This document shows, one piece after another, positions 53,496 through 63,157 of a stretch of DNA of 64,000 bases. The position numbers and the translations under genes were made by a program. The DNA comes from Halobacillus massiliensis. GTDB lineage: Bacteria; Bacillota; Bacilli; Bacillales; Halobacillaceae. The number at the start of each line of letters is the position of its first letter. Positions within the stretch are counted from its first letter, which is position 1. The notes beneath the pieces were generated by a model, which was not told where the DNA came from, made no database searches, and saw nothing but the letters and a program-made list of their open reading frames with translations. The stretch covers positions 2,004,115 through 2,068,114 of the forward strand of contig NZ_LT800499.1 in assembly GCF_900166625.1 (NCBI RefSeq). The letters run 5' to 3'.

Positions 53496-54842
53496 ATGAA
53501 AGTCGTTAAATTTGGAGGCAGCTCAGTCGCAGATGCTAATCAATTAAGAAAAGTGACTGAGATTATCAAATCAGATCAGGACAGAAAAGCAATTGTCGTA
53601 TCAGCACCAGGCAAACGACATAGTGAAGATACAAAAACTACAGATTTATTAATAGCTCTTGGTGATTCCGTTAAGACATCGAATTTAGATGAGAAGCTTT
53701 ATGATGAGGTTGTAGAAAGGTTTGCTTCCATTGTTAGAGAACTCGAAGTGGGAAGCCCAGTCCTAGAAGAAATTAAACAGAACATTGATCAAGCCTGCGA
53801 GTTACTAAAAACAGATAACCGTAGAGGGATGGACGCATTAAAGTCGTGTGGTGAAGATGGAACGGCCCGTATTTTAAGTTCATACTTAAATCAAAGGGAA
53901 CTGGAATCTTATTATGTAAACCCGAAAGAGGCAGGGATTTTAGTAAGTGATCAGCCAGGCGGTGCTTTAGTACTTGATGAAAGTTTCGAAAGGCTCTATA
54001 AGTTAAGAGAAAGGCAGGGCATTCTGGTAATTCCCGGGTTTTTTGGATATACATTGAACGATGAACTTGTAACTTTTTCTCGGGGAGGCTCTGATATTAC
54101 AGGCTCAATTGTAGCTGCAGGGATGAAAGCATCACTATATGAAAACTTTACAGATGTAGATTCAGTTTATTGTGTAAACCCGATGATTGTTGATCAGCCT
54201 AAAGAGTTAAAAACGTTAACTTACAGAGAAATGAGAGAACTTTCTTATGCTGGTTTTTCAGTATTTCACGATGAAGCCCTTATTCCTGCCTTTAAAGAAA
54301 AGATCCCTGTCTGTATTAAAAATACAAATAACCCTGCAGCAGAAGGCACAATGATTGTCTCAGAACTTCCGGATAGAGACGGCCACGTGGCGGGTATAGC
54401 GAGTGACTCCGGATTCATTAATTTATATGTAAGTAAGTATTTAATGAACCGTGAAAAAGGATTTGGCCGCAGGCTTCTTCAAATTTTGGAAGAAGAAGAT
54501 ATTTCTTTTGAGCATGCTCCTTCTGGAATTGATGACATGTCAGTCATTATACGTTCCCATCAACTGCCGCTTGAAAAAGAAGAAATTGTCAAAGAACGCA
54601 TTATAAATGAACTAAATGTGGATACCATTGCTATTGAAAGAGATATGGCGATGATTATGATTGTAGGGGAAGGGATGAATGAAGCGGTAGGTATTGCCAG
54701 TAAAGCAGCAACAGCCTTTAAAGATGCCAATATAAATATTGATATGATTAACCAGGGTTCTTCTGAAGTTTCCATGATGTTTGGAATTAATTCCTCGGAT
54801 CTTGAGGAAGCCGTTAGATCTCTATACCGTGCTTTTTTCTAA
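53496..54842 (+). CDS. thrD: Aspartokinase III
   Basis: The 448-residue enzyme phosphorylates aspartate, the first step towards lysine, threonine and methionine. KFGGSSVADANQL and FSRGGSDITGSI mark the kinase domain. Two C-terminal ACT domains (about 300-448) indicate allosteric control. The sequence is close to B. subtilis YclM/ThrD, the isoenzyme inhibited by lysine plus threonine there. TAGGGAGTTG precedes ATG 53496. In B. subtilis this gene is not next to spo0A. Confidence 0.93.
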   Translation: MKVVKFGGSSVADANQLRKVTEIIKSDQDRKAIVVSAPGKRHSEDTKTTDLLIALGDSVKTSNLDEKLYDEVVERFASIVRELEVGSPVLEEIKQNIDQACELLKTDNRRGMDALKSCGEDGTARILSSYLNQRELESYYVNPKEAGILVSDQPGGALVLDESFERLYKLRERQGILVIPGFFGYTLNDELVTFSRGGSDITGSIVAAGMKASLYENFTDVDSVYCVNPMIVDQPKELKTLTYREMRELSYAGFSVFHDEALIPAFKEKIPVCIKNTNNPAAEGTMIVSELPDRDGHVAGIASDSGFINLYVSKYLMNREKGFGRRLLQILEEEDISFEHAPSGIDDMSVIIRSHQLPLEKEEIVKERIINELNVDTIAIERDMAMIMIVGEGMNEAVGIASKAATAFKDANINIDMINQGSSEVSMMFGINSSDLEEAVRSLYRAFF

Positions 54843-54853
54843 GAAAGAAACAG

Positions 54854-54888
54854 AAAAGTGAGCAGCAAAAGCGCTGCTCACTTTTTTT
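54854..54888. terminator. Bidirectional terminator between thrD and exonuclease gene
   Basis: A strong stem (AAAAGTGAGCAGC with GCTGCTCACTTTT) is flanked by A and T runs. The stop of the minus-strand gene lies in its right arm. Confidence 0.92.
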
Positions 54889-55612
54889 GTACTTTAGGAA
54901 GAGTTTCTTTTAATTGTTTAAGTGTAAATATATTTTTTTCCTCCATAGCTTTAGCTAGCTCTCTAAACAATTCTGCTGTCATAATTGAATCATTTAATGC
55001 ATGATGACGTTTGAGCTTGGGTATTGAAAATTTTCGTAACAGCGGATCAAGCTGATAATACTTTCTTTCAGGAAAAAGATATTTTGCCATTAATTGAGCG
55101 TCAATAACGGGAGGAGAGTAATCAGGTAAATGCCAGCGTTTTAACATTGTTTTCATAAAGCGCATGTCAAACTTTGCAGGATATGCGACGAGCACGGTCC
55201 CTCTGCTGAATTCAAAAAAGCGGTCAAATGCCTCAATAAACGTAGGGGCCTCATTTACTTGATCTTTTTTTAAACCAGTTAACGAAAGAATACTTTTTCT
55301 TACCGGCCGAATGGGTTTAACCACTTGATGAAACGGTTCATGGTGATAAGTGTCCAGGCCATTTATTTTGACAGCTCCAATAGATAGGATTTCATGACCA
55401 ATTTCCGGAAGAAAGCCGGTTGTTTCAAGATCAAAAACTGTATAAGTGATATTATTTAAAGGCTGTTTTTCCTGGTCGTCAACAAATTCTTCACAAAGTT
55501 TCTTTTTTAAAGCTATATAGCTGTCCGTTGTTAAATAGGGCCGTATTTTATAAGCATAAATCGGTTTTTCAAAAAACAGATACTTTAAAATTTGTAAATC
55601 AATGGGTAGCAT
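54878..55612 (-). CDS. DEDDh 3'-5' exonuclease (DnaQ/PolC epsilon-like)
   Basis: The 244-residue protein has an N-terminal extension of about 50 residues and a DnaQ-type exonuclease domain: Exo I VFDLETTGFLPEIGHEI, Exo II region (VAYPAKFDMRFM) and Exo III HHALNDSIMTAEL. All DEDDh metal ligands seem present. Stand-alone relatives trim DNA or RNA. It begins 2 bases after the end of the large CNB-CBS-nucleotidyltransferase gene, so the two form an operon on the minus strand. A functional link is likely but not proven. Confidence 0.9.
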   Translation of the reverse strand: MLPIDLQILKYLFFEKPIYAYKIRPYLTTDSYIALKKKLCEEFVDDQEKQPLNNITYTVFDLETTGFLPEIGHEILSIGAVKINGLDTYHHEPFHQVVKPIRPVRKSILSLTGLKKDQVNEAPTFIEAFDRFFEFSRGTVLVAYPAKFDMRFMKTMLKRWHLPDYSPPVIDAQLMAKYLFPERKYYQLDPLLRKFSIPKLKRHHALNDSIMTAELFRELAKAMEEKNIFTLKQLKETLPKVQKK

Positions 55613-55614
55613 AC

Positions 55615-57531
55615 CTACACCACCCGGTTTCGGTTATAGCTTAATTCGAGCACCTGCTGTAATCGTTTCGCTATGTTTAATGCTTCTTTTAAAGAGCGTC
55701 GTTCTTCCTTGTTTAACTGGGTCAGCTTCAACTCATTCGATAATGGCTCATTATTATCAAGCTGACGAAGATTCTCTTTTAAGCGAAAAGCCATGAGTTT
55801 ATGAAGGGCCACTTTTGTATTTTCTGCATCACGCGGGTGGAAGCGTTCTTGTTCAGCGAGGTCATCGAGCCGGGAAATAGTGTTTATGCTTTCAACACCA
55901 TATTTCATGCTGTATATGCGTATCGTATTTACAATTTGCATGATGGCTGATTTCTTTAAATTTAAAGTCTTCTGTTTACCGACACCTGTAATCCGCCCAA
56001 AAGGCTGAACGGGAACACGAAATCTTAATGTATCCTTCATAAGGAGCTGATGCAGCCCTAGTGAATGTTGGACGCGGCGGGTAACATATTTTTTTAAGTC
56101 ATAAGCAAGGGAAAAGTCACCAAAGATGGGTCGAAAATCCATAAAAATTGTGAAATCCCTGATTTCTTCGGCATCCATTTTTTTAATCCAGCGATCAATA
56201 CTGTGATGCCAGTCTGTTTTCATTTGCCTCCACTTTTCCTCACGTGCCATAATATCCCCTGTACAGTATGGGAAGCCGCACATGTTCAGCATATCATTGA
56301 TCTTATTAGTGAAAATTTTGAAATACTGATTAATCTGGTCTTTATTTTCAGAATGTTCATAGTCAGCCAGGATCATGCCATTATCCTGATCCGTTGAGAA
56401 CGCCTGTTCCTTACGTCCTTCACTGCCCATTACGATAAAACAATAGTTTATGGGAGGAGCCCCATAACCTTCCTGGATCATTTCGTCTTCGGCAATTTGA
56501 ATAACCTGCTTATGAATTCTGTCATTATAGTTCGTAATAAGTTCAGTTATATTGTAGGAAAGCATATGGTCATCCATTAAGCCTTTAATAAAGGTTTGGA
56601 ACCTTGAATTATATACTGGTGATAGTGGTTTAATCTCATCTACTTTTTTAGCATTGGAAATTCGGTATGTCAGATCAAAGTAAACAGAATTCTTAATTGT
56701 AAAAAAGGAAGATTGTCTTAACACACCGACGATTTTATCTTTATGGTGTACAGGTATAATTTCTGTGGGATGATGCTTAAGATAGCTAAGTGCATCATAA
56801 ATGAACTCCTGGTCACTTATAAAATAAGGCTCTTCGGTCATATGAAGATAAACCGGGTCCCGGTGGTTATTTTCAAAATAAGCCTTTAGAAGTTCACCAT
56901 AACCAATCATGCCCAGGAGGGTCTGACGATCTTCACTGACAAGCAATGCTTCAATTTTTTCCTGTTCAAGCAGACGTGAAGCCTTCTCAATAGAATCTTG
57001 TGGGTGAATAAATGCCGGCTTTTCCATATAGGCTCCTGCACGTTTTTTGTACAGCTCCTTATCGTCGTTATCATCGGTTGAAGAACTCTTATATTTCACT
57101 TCATCATACAAGCTTTTCATTAGATGGCTGATTCCATCCATAACCACTTTTGAAAACTGGGTATTATCCGACATAACTTTTAGAAAGGTTTCTCTGTCAA
57201 ACTTCAGTGTTTTCAGTGGCTCAAGGGCTTGTACGGAAAATCTCATTTCCCCACTCGTTAATAAAATCATTACTCCGATTAAATCACCAGGGTAATAGAA
57301 CCTTACCGATAACTGGCGTCCGTTTGACCGATGCATAATATTTTTTGCAAGACCTGTCACTAGAAAATGGATGTCGATGGAATCGTCATTCTGATCTTCG
57401 TGAATAATAAATTCATTCTGATTATATTCCTTCTCTTCAGCCAGGCTGAAGATTTGCTGAAACTGGTCTTCACTCAGCAGATCGAAAGGATATTGTTGTC
57501 TGTAAAAAGTGAGTAAGTCTGATTGTGCCAT
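55615..57531 (-). CDS. CNB-CBS-nucleotidyltransferase (DUF294) signalling protein
   Basis: The 638-residue protein has a cyclic-nucleotide-binding-like domain (about 20-135), two CBS repeats (about 160-285), a DUF294 nucleotidyltransferase domain with motif GSEGRKEQAFSTDQDNGM (about 367-384, carrying the G-S and D-x-D metal ligands), and a DUF294 C-terminal helical domain (about 480-638). This layout resembles GlnD-like uridylyltransferases joined to sensory domains. The ligand and target are unknown. It is cotranscribed with the exonuclease. Confidence 0.9.
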   Translation of the reverse strand: MAQSDLLTFYRQQYPFDLLSEDQFQQIFSLAEEKEYNQNEFIIHEDQNDDSIDIHFLVTGLAKNIMHRSNGRQLSVRFYYPGDLIGVMILLTSGEMRFSVQALEPLKTLKFDRETFLKVMSDNTQFSKVVMDGISHLMKSLYDEVKYKSSSTDDNDDKELYKKRAGAYMEKPAFIHPQDSIEKASRLLEQEKIEALLVSEDRQTLLGMIGYGELLKAYFENNHRDPVYLHMTEEPYFISDQEFIYDALSYLKHHPTEIIPVHHKDKIVGVLRQSSFFTIKNSVYFDLTYRISNAKKVDEIKPLSPVYNSRFQTFIKGLMDDHMLSYNITELITNYNDRIHKQVIQIAEDEMIQEGYGAPPINYCFIVMGSEGRKEQAFSTDQDNGMILADYEHSENKDQINQYFKIFTNKINDMLNMCGFPYCTGDIMAREEKWRQMKTDWHHSIDRWIKKMDAEEIRDFTIFMDFRPIFGDFSLAYDLKKYVTRRVQHSLGLHQLLMKDTLRFRVPVQPFGRITGVGKQKTLNLKKSAIMQIVNTIRIYSMKYGVESINTISRLDDLAEQERFHPRDAENTKVALHKLMAFRLKENLRQLDNNEPLSNELKLTQLNKEERRSLKEALNIAKRLQQVLELSYNRNRVV

Positions 57532-57575
57532 GTTTTAAACTCCTTTCATCCACTTAAAAAAAGCAGATCAAAAAA

Positions 57576-57809
57576 CTACTTCTTTTTGAAACGTCCTTTT
57601 GTTAAATTTCGCTTACGGTCACGGTGAAGAATAAACCCACCGATGAACGCAATACCTCCAATTACAAACAAAAGACCTACAATTCCTTGAACAGCTACAT
57701 GTAAAAAAATCGGGTGAAAAACATTAAAAAGAGCGTCTCTTATTAATTTTATCCCAATTACAGCCATAATACCTGGCATTACTAATATTAATAATGCAAT
57801 TAATCGCAT
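57576..57809 (-). CDS. yqzF: YqzF family (DUF2627) membrane protein
   Basis: The 77-residue protein has two membrane helices (about 3-22 and 38-62) and a basic tail (HRDRKRNLTKGRFKKK). It is located directly next to bkdR in divergent orientation, as in B. subtilis. Function unknown. Confidence 0.9.
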   Translation of the reverse strand: MRLIALLILVMPGIMAVIGIKLIRDALFNVFHPIFLHVAVQGIVGLLFVIGGIAFIGGFILHRDRKRNLTKGRFKKK

Positions 57810-57882
57810 ATCTCGGTCTCCTTTATTCTAAATCCTTCCCTAGTATACCAAAACACCTATAACCTGAAAACTAAGCCGGCTA

Positions 57883-57911
57883 TTGCTAATTTATGCAGAA
57901 TAATGTACGAT
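57883..57911 (+). promoter_or_regulatory. Candidate sigma-A promoter of bkdR
   Basis: TTGCTA (57883-57888) and TACGAT (57906-57911) are separated by 17 bases, 35 bases upstream of bkdR. No sigma-54 (-24/-12) element is seen. Confidence 0.45.
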
Positions 57912-57945
57912 TAAATTACGCAAAATATTGCAGGGTGTGATCATT

Positions 57946-60012
57946 ATGAAGCGGGTATTAATTGTTGGAGCCGGTAAAGGCGGAACAGCTTTATTAAAAA
58001 TTTTGCATGATAGTGATCAGCTTACCGTTGCTGCGGTAATTGATCATAATCCCGGTGCTGAAGGTTTAACAATTGCTGAGAATTTAGGAATTGAAACAGG
58101 CGATGAGTGGCGGTCATACATACATAAAAATATTGATATCGTCATTGAAGCTACAGGTTCTGAAAAAGTGTTTGAGCAGTTACGCAAGGCTCGACCGGCT
58201 GAAACTGTAGTTATTCCTGGGTCAGTGGCCTATATTATTTCGGAGCTGTTAGAAGAAAAAGAAGGATTATTAAGGAAATTAAAAGATCAGACGAATAACC
58301 AGAATTTAATTTTAAACAGCATCCATGACGGTATGGTTGTCATCGATAAAAATGCTAATGTAACATTTCTTAATCAGAGTGGAGAAAAGATTGTGGGAAG
58401 AAACCGGGAAGAAGTGGTTGGACAGCACATAAATCATGTGATTCCAGCTTCCGGACTGCCTTTGCTGCTTACTACGAGAACGAAAGAAATAAACAGAGAG
58501 CTTTTGCTTGAAAACGGCCGGAAGGTAATCACTACAAGAATTCCGCTGATTGGATCTAATGATAATGTTATCGGTGCTTACGCTGTATTTAAAGATATTA
58601 CAGAAATCGTAGGCTTGGCTGAAGAAATCACGGACTTAAAAGAAGTAAAAACAATGCTTGAAGCGATTATTCATTCTTCGGATGAAGCGATTTCTGTTGT
58701 AGACGAAATTGGAAGCGGTTTAATGATAAACCCTGCCTATACGAGAATCACTGGCTTAAAAGAAAGTGATATTGTAGGCAAACCGGCAACTGTTGATATA
58801 TCCGAAGGAGAAAGCATGCACCTTAGAGTACTGAAGACACGACGTGCGGTAAGAGGGGCGAGAATGAAAGTTGGACCTTTAAAAAAAGAGGTTCTTGTCA
58901 ATGTAGCTCCCGTCATCGTAGATGGAAAGCTCAAAGGAAGTGTAGGTGTCCTTCACGATGTTAGTGAAATTCAGTCATTAACATCAGAACTTAAGAGAGC
59001 ACGGCAGATTATTAGAAATTTAGAGGCTAAATATACATTTGCTGATATAACCGGGGATTCTCAAGAACTGACGCTTGCATTAGAACAGGCGAGAGTCGGA
59101 GCAAAGACGCCTGCGACTGTGTTGTTAAGGGGAGAATCAGGTACGGGAAAAGAATTATTTGCTCATGCCATCCATAATGAGAGCAATCGGAGGCATAATA
59201 AATTTATCCGGGTGAATTGTGCAGCGATTGCAGAATCGCAGATAGAGAGTGAACTATTCGGTTACGAAGAGGGCGCTTTTGCAGGTGCTAAACAAGGCGG
59301 AAAAAAAGGTTATTTTGAAGAGGCAAATAACGGAAGTATTTTTCTCGATGAGATTGGTGACTTGACGCTGCCGATGCAGGCAAAACTGCTTAGAGTCCTG
59401 CAGGAGAAGGAGATCGTAAGGATTGGCGGCACAAAGCCGATTTTGGTCGATGTCCGGGTAATAGCGGCTACGAACGTTAATCTTGAAAAAGCCATCATGC
59501 AAAAGACTTTTAGAGAAGATCTATATTATCGGCTGAATCGTCTGCCCATATATATTCCTCCGCTTAGAGAACGGAAGGGAGATTTAACCCCATTAACTAA
59601 ACATTTAATTCAAAAATTAAATGAGGATTATGGGCGGAATGTTAAATCAATTGATGAGGAAGCTTTTACTAAACTCTGTGAATATGACTGGCCGGGCAAT
59701 GTTCGTGAGCTTGAGAACGTCATTGGCCGGGCGATGATCTTTATGGAGCATCAGGAGGAAGTGATTAAGAAAACTCATCTTCCTGCACTTACTTCATTCT
59801 ATGATTCACAGAGAGAAGGCCCCATATGGTTTGGCGGATCTCTTCAGGAGGCCGTAGATGAATATGAAAAGGGCTTGCTGGCAGATGCCTTTAAGACTCA
59901 CGATTTTAATAAAACACAGACAGCTAAAGCGCTCGGCATATCGATACGGAATCTTTATTATAAGCTTGATAAATACAATTTAAATAAAGAAAACATGCAA
60001 GGATTTTCATAA
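57946..60012 (+). CDS. bkdR: Sigma-54 dependent regulator BkdR
   Basis: The 688-residue enhancer-binding protein has a Rossmann-like N-terminal domain ([17 protein letters not shown]), two PAS domains (about 125-230 and 240-345), a AAA+ domain (about 365-600; Walker [12 protein letters not shown], Walker [10 protein letters not shown]) and a C-terminal Fis-type helix-turn-helix ([20 protein letters not shown]). The sigma-54 contact loop reads GAFAGA (residues 443-448), while the canonical loop is GAFTGA. ATG 57946 is preceded by AGGGTGTGATC. A longer frame from TTG 57928 is less likely. It is 18 bases upstream of ptb. Confidence 0.93.
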   Translation: MKRVLIVGAGKGGTALLKILHDSDQLTVAAVIDHNPGAEGLTIAENLGIETGDEWRSYIHKNIDIVIEATGSEKVFEQLRKARPAETVVIPGSVAYIISELLEEKEGLLRKLKDQTNNQNLILNSIHDGMVVIDKNANVTFLNQSGEKIVGRNREEVVGQHINHVIPASGLPLLLTTRTKEINRELLLENGRKVITTRIPLIGSNDNVIGAYAVFKDITEIVGLAEEITDLKEVKTMLEAIIHSSDEAISVVDEIGSGLMINPAYTRITGLKESDIVGKPATVDISEGESMHLRVLKTRRAVRGARMKVGPLKKEVLVNVAPVIVDGKLKGSVGVLHDVSEIQSLTSELKRARQIIRNLEAKYTFADITGDSQELTLALEQARVGAKTPATVLLRGESGTGKELFAHAIHNESNRRHNKFIRVNCAAIAESQIESELFGYEEGAFAGAKQGGKKGYFEEANNGSIFLDEIGDLTLPMQAKLLRVLQEKEIVRIGGTKPILVDVRVIAATNVNLEKAIMQKTFREDLYYRLNRLPIYIPPLRERKGDLTPLTKHLIQKLNEDYGRNVKSIDEEAFTKLCEYDWPGNVRELENVIGRAMIFMEHQEEVIKKTHLPALTSFYDSQREGPIWFGGSLQEAVDEYEKGLLADAFKTHDFNKTQTAKALGISIRNLYYKLDKYNLNKENMQGFS

Positions 60013-60030
60013 GGTACAGGAGTTGAGGGT

Positions 60031-60933
60031 ATGAGAAAATTACAGGAATTGATTGACCGTCTGAAGGGCCATAACGTTAGAAGGGTAGCCATTGCTCAAG
60101 GAGCAGATGAAGAAGTGCTAACAGCTGTCAAACAAGCAATCGAAATAGAGATGGCAGCTTTCTTACTAATAGGTGACAAAGACAGCATCACAGAAGCAGC
60201 ACAAAAAGTGGGACTGGATCTGCAGCATCCTTTTATACAGGTTAAGCACTGTGAAGTATCTGAAGCTTCCATTGAAGCAGTGAAGGCAGTAAAAGCCAAG
60301 GAAGCCGAAGTAGTTATGAAAGGTAAAGTGGATACGAAAACCCTGCTTAAAGCTGTTCTGCATAAAGAGAGCGGGTTAAGAGGGAAAAGAGTGTTGTCTC
60401 ATGTAGCCTTGTTTGAAATCCCCAATCAGGATCGGTTAATATTTTTGACGGATTCTGCTATGAATATGAGTCCTACTTTAGAAGAAAAAGTACAAATTAT
60501 TAACAATGCAGTCGAGGTGGCAGTCAAATGTGGCTGGGAGAAACCTAAGGTAGCCCCGCTGGCAGCAGTAGAGGTTATTAACCCGGCAATGCAGGCCACG
60601 CTTGATGCGGCAGCACTTTCTCAAATGAATCGAAGAGGCCAGATTACTCAATGCATCATCGATGGACCTCTTGCTTTTGATAATGCAGTAAGTATGAAAG
60701 CAGCCAGCCAGAAAGGCATTGATTCAGAAGTGGCAGGATCATCTGATATACTTTTGGCCCACTCTATTGAAGCAGCCAATTCTTTGTATAAATCTTTTAT
60801 CTATTTTGCCGATGCAAAAGTAGCGGCAGTAATCAGTGGAGCGGAGGCTCCGATCGTATTAACTTCAAGATCAGACACAGCAGAAAGTAAATTATATTCA
60901 TTAGCGTTAGCATTAAATTATAGTTCAAATTAG
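60031..60933 (+). CDS. ptb: Phosphate butyryltransferase
   Basis: The 300-residue enzyme exchanges the CoA of butyryl-CoA or branched-chain acyl-CoA for phosphate. KMRGKVDTKTLLKAVLHKE-like segment (MKGKVDTKTLLKAVLHK, about residues 94-110) and the C-terminal GAEAPIVLTSRSD are typical. AGGAGTTGAGG precedes the ATG. In the bkd cluster it works with Buk to make acyl phosphate and then ATP during isoleucine/valine/leucine degradation. Confidence 0.96.
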   Translation: MRKLQELIDRLKGHNVRRVAIAQGADEEVLTAVKQAIEIEMAAFLLIGDKDSITEAAQKVGLDLQHPFIQVKHCEVSEASIEAVKAVKAKEAEVVMKGKVDTKTLLKAVLHKESGLRGKRVLSHVALFEIPNQDRLIFLTDSAMNMSPTLEEKVQIINNAVEVAVKCGWEKPKVAPLAAVEVINPAMQATLDAAALSQMNRRGQITQCIIDGPLAFDNAVSMKAASQKGIDSEVAGSSDILLAHSIEAANSLYKSFIYFADAKVAAVISGAEAPIVLTSRSDTAESKLYSLALALNYSSN

Positions 60934-60945
60934 GAGGAATCACCA

Positions 60946-62040
60946 ATGGAGATTTTTGAATACATGAGCAAATATGACTACGAACAGTTAGTAATGTGCC
61001 ACGATAAGGAATCTGGTTTAAAGGCGATTATCGCAATTCACGACACTACACTCGGCCCAGCTCTTGGCGGTACAAGAATGTGGACGTATGCATCAGAGGA
61101 AGCAGCTATCGAAGATGCCCTTCGCCTGGCAAAAGGGATGACGTACAAAAACGCAGCAGCAGGGTTAAACCTCGGCGGTGGTAAAACGGTAATTATCGGG
61201 AATCCTAAAGAAGATAAAAATGAAGCAATGTTCAGAGCTTTTGGCCGCTATATTCAAGGCTTAAACGGTCGATACATTACAGCAGAGGACGTGGGTACAA
61301 CAGAACAGGATATGGACATTATTCATGAGGAAACGGATTATGTAACGGGAATTTCACCTGCATTTGGATCTTCAGGAAATCCTTCTCCAGTAACAGCTTA
61401 TGGAGTATACCGGGGGATAAAAGCAGCAGCGAAAGAAGGCTTCGGCACAGATTCATTAGAAGGCAAAACAATTGCTGTCCAAGGTGTAGGAAATGTAGCA
61501 TTTACTCTGTGCCGTCATTTACACGAAGAAGGAGCAAGGCTGATCGTTACTGATATTAATAAAGAAGCTGTTAATCGAGCAGTCGAAGAATTTGGTGCAA
61601 CAGCTGTGGAACCTGATGAGATTTACAGTGTCGATTGTGATATTTATGCTCCTTGTGCACTCGGAGCCACTATAAATGATCAAACACTCGAGCAGCTAAA
61701 GGCGAAAGTAATTGCTGGAGCAGCGAACAACCAGCTTAAAGAAACCAAGCATGGCGATATTCTTCATGAAAGAGGTATCGTGTATGCACCGGATTATGTA
61801 ATTAACGCAGGCGGGGTAATTAATGTTGCAGATGAACTGCATGGCTATAATAAAGAGAGAGCTATGAAACGTGTAGAATCAATATATGATAATGTTGCCC
61901 GTGTATTTGAAATTTCTAAAAGAGATCAAATTCCAACATATAAAGCGGCAGACCGGATGGCTGAGGAAAGAATTGAACAGATGCGTCATTCCCGCAGCCA
62001 ATTCCTTCAAAACGGCCATCACATTTTAAGCAGAAGATAA
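60946..62040 (+). CDS. bcd: Leucine dehydrogenase
   Basis: The 364-residue NAD-dependent enzyme deaminates leucine, valine and isoleucine to 2-oxo acids. The catalytic lysine is in [11 protein letters not shown], and the Rossmann glycine motif is [12 protein letters not shown]. The product feeds the branched-chain 2-oxoacid dehydrogenase whose E3 gene follows. AGGAGGAATCACC precedes the ATG. It is 12 bases after ptb. Confidence 0.97.
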   Translation: MEIFEYMSKYDYEQLVMCHDKESGLKAIIAIHDTTLGPALGGTRMWTYASEEAAIEDALRLAKGMTYKNAAAGLNLGGGKTVIIGNPKEDKNEAMFRAFGRYIQGLNGRYITAEDVGTTEQDMDIIHEETDYVTGISPAFGSSGNPSPVTAYGVYRGIKAAAKEGFGTDSLEGKTIAVQGVGNVAFTLCRHLHEEGARLIVTDINKEAVNRAVEEFGATAVEPDEIYSVDCDIYAPCALGATINDQTLEQLKAKVIAGAANNQLKETKHGDILHERGIVYAPDYVINAGGVINVADELHGYNKERAMKRVESIYDNVARVFEISKRDQIPTYKAADRMAEERIEQMRHSRSQFLQNGHHILSRR

Positions 62041-62055
62041 GTGGAGGATTAGATC

Positions 62056-63141
62056 GTGCAATTACACAGAATTTTAGTAATTAATCCTGGTTCGACCTCT
62101 ACGAAAATTGGTGTATTTGAAAATGAGCAGGAAGTATTTGAAAAAACCATTCGCCATACCGTAGATGAAATTAATCAGTTTAATAATATTATCGACCAAT
62201 ATGAATTTAGAAAAGAAGTTATACTGTCTCAGCTCGATAATGAAGGAATTAATATTAGCAAGCTTAGTGCTGTATGCGGACGTGGAGGATTGCTGCGTCC
62301 AATCGAAGGAGGCACATACGAAGTTAATGAAGCAATGCTTGAAGACTTGAAGAACGGTTATAACGGAGAGCATGCCTCTAACCTCGGCGGCATTATCGCT
62401 CATGAGATTGCTAAAGGGCTTAATATCGGTGCCTATATTGTAGACCCTGTTGTCGTAGATGAACTCCAGGACTTAGCAAGAATCTCAGGAGTACCTGAAA
62501 TTCCAAGAAAGAGCATTTTTCATGCGCTGAACCAAAAAGCCGTAGCACGCAGAACCGCATCGGATTTAGGCATCAGCTATAAAGATGCCCGTCTGATTGT
62601 CGTTCATATGGGCGGGGGAATAACCGTAGGTGCTCATAGGGAAGGACGGGTAGTGGATGTAAACAACGGGCTTCACGGCGATGGTCCTTTTTCTCCTGAA
62701 AGAGCAGGTACAGTGCCGGCCGGTGATTTAATCTCCATGTGCTACTCAGGACAGTACTATCGAAATGAGATGATGAAAAAACTGGTTGGTCAAGGGGGAT
62801 TAATGGCTTATCTTGATACGAATGATGCGATAGAAGTAGAAAAGATGATCAAACACGGAGATCAGAAAGCCAAGGTGATCTATGATGCTATGGCTTATCA
62901 GGTTGCTAAAGAAATAGGCAGCATGAGTGCTGTGCTTGAAGGCCACATTGATGCCATTTCGTTGACCGGCGGATTGGCTTATGGGAAAAAGTTTGTAGAA
63001 GAAATTAAGAAAAGAGTAAGCTGGATTGCAGATGTGCTCGTCTACCCTGGCGAAAATGAGCTTGAAGCTCTTAACGAGGGGACACTTCGAGTATTAAATA
63101 AAGAAGAGCTGCCAAAGAACTATCCTAATTTTGCAGAATAA
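62056..63141 (+). CDS. buk: Butyrate kinase
   Basis: The 361-residue acetate-kinase-fold enzyme has [15 protein letters not shown] at the N-terminus, [15 protein letters not shown] in the active site and the C-terminal [16 protein letters not shown]. It makes ATP from butyryl phosphate or branched acyl phosphates. The start is GTG at 62056 after GTGGAGG. It is 15 bases after bcd. Confidence 0.96.
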   Translation: MQLHRILVINPGSTSTKIGVFENEQEVFEKTIRHTVDEINQFNNIIDQYEFRKEVILSQLDNEGINISKLSAVCGRGGLLRPIEGGTYEVNEAMLEDLKNGYNGEHASNLGGIIAHEIAKGLNIGAYIVDPVVVDELQDLARISGVPEIPRKSIFHALNQKAVARRTASDLGISYKDARLIVVHMGGGITVGAHREGRVVDVNNGLHGDGPFSPERAGTVPAGDLISMCYSGQYYRNEMMKKLVGQGGLMAYLDTNDAIEVEKMIKHGDQKAKVIYDAMAYQVAKEIGSMSAVLEGHIDAISLTGGLAYGKKFVEEIKKRVSWIADVLVYPGENELEALNEGTLRVLNKEELPKNYPNFAE

Positions 63142-63157
63142 AAAGGAGTCGTGAACG

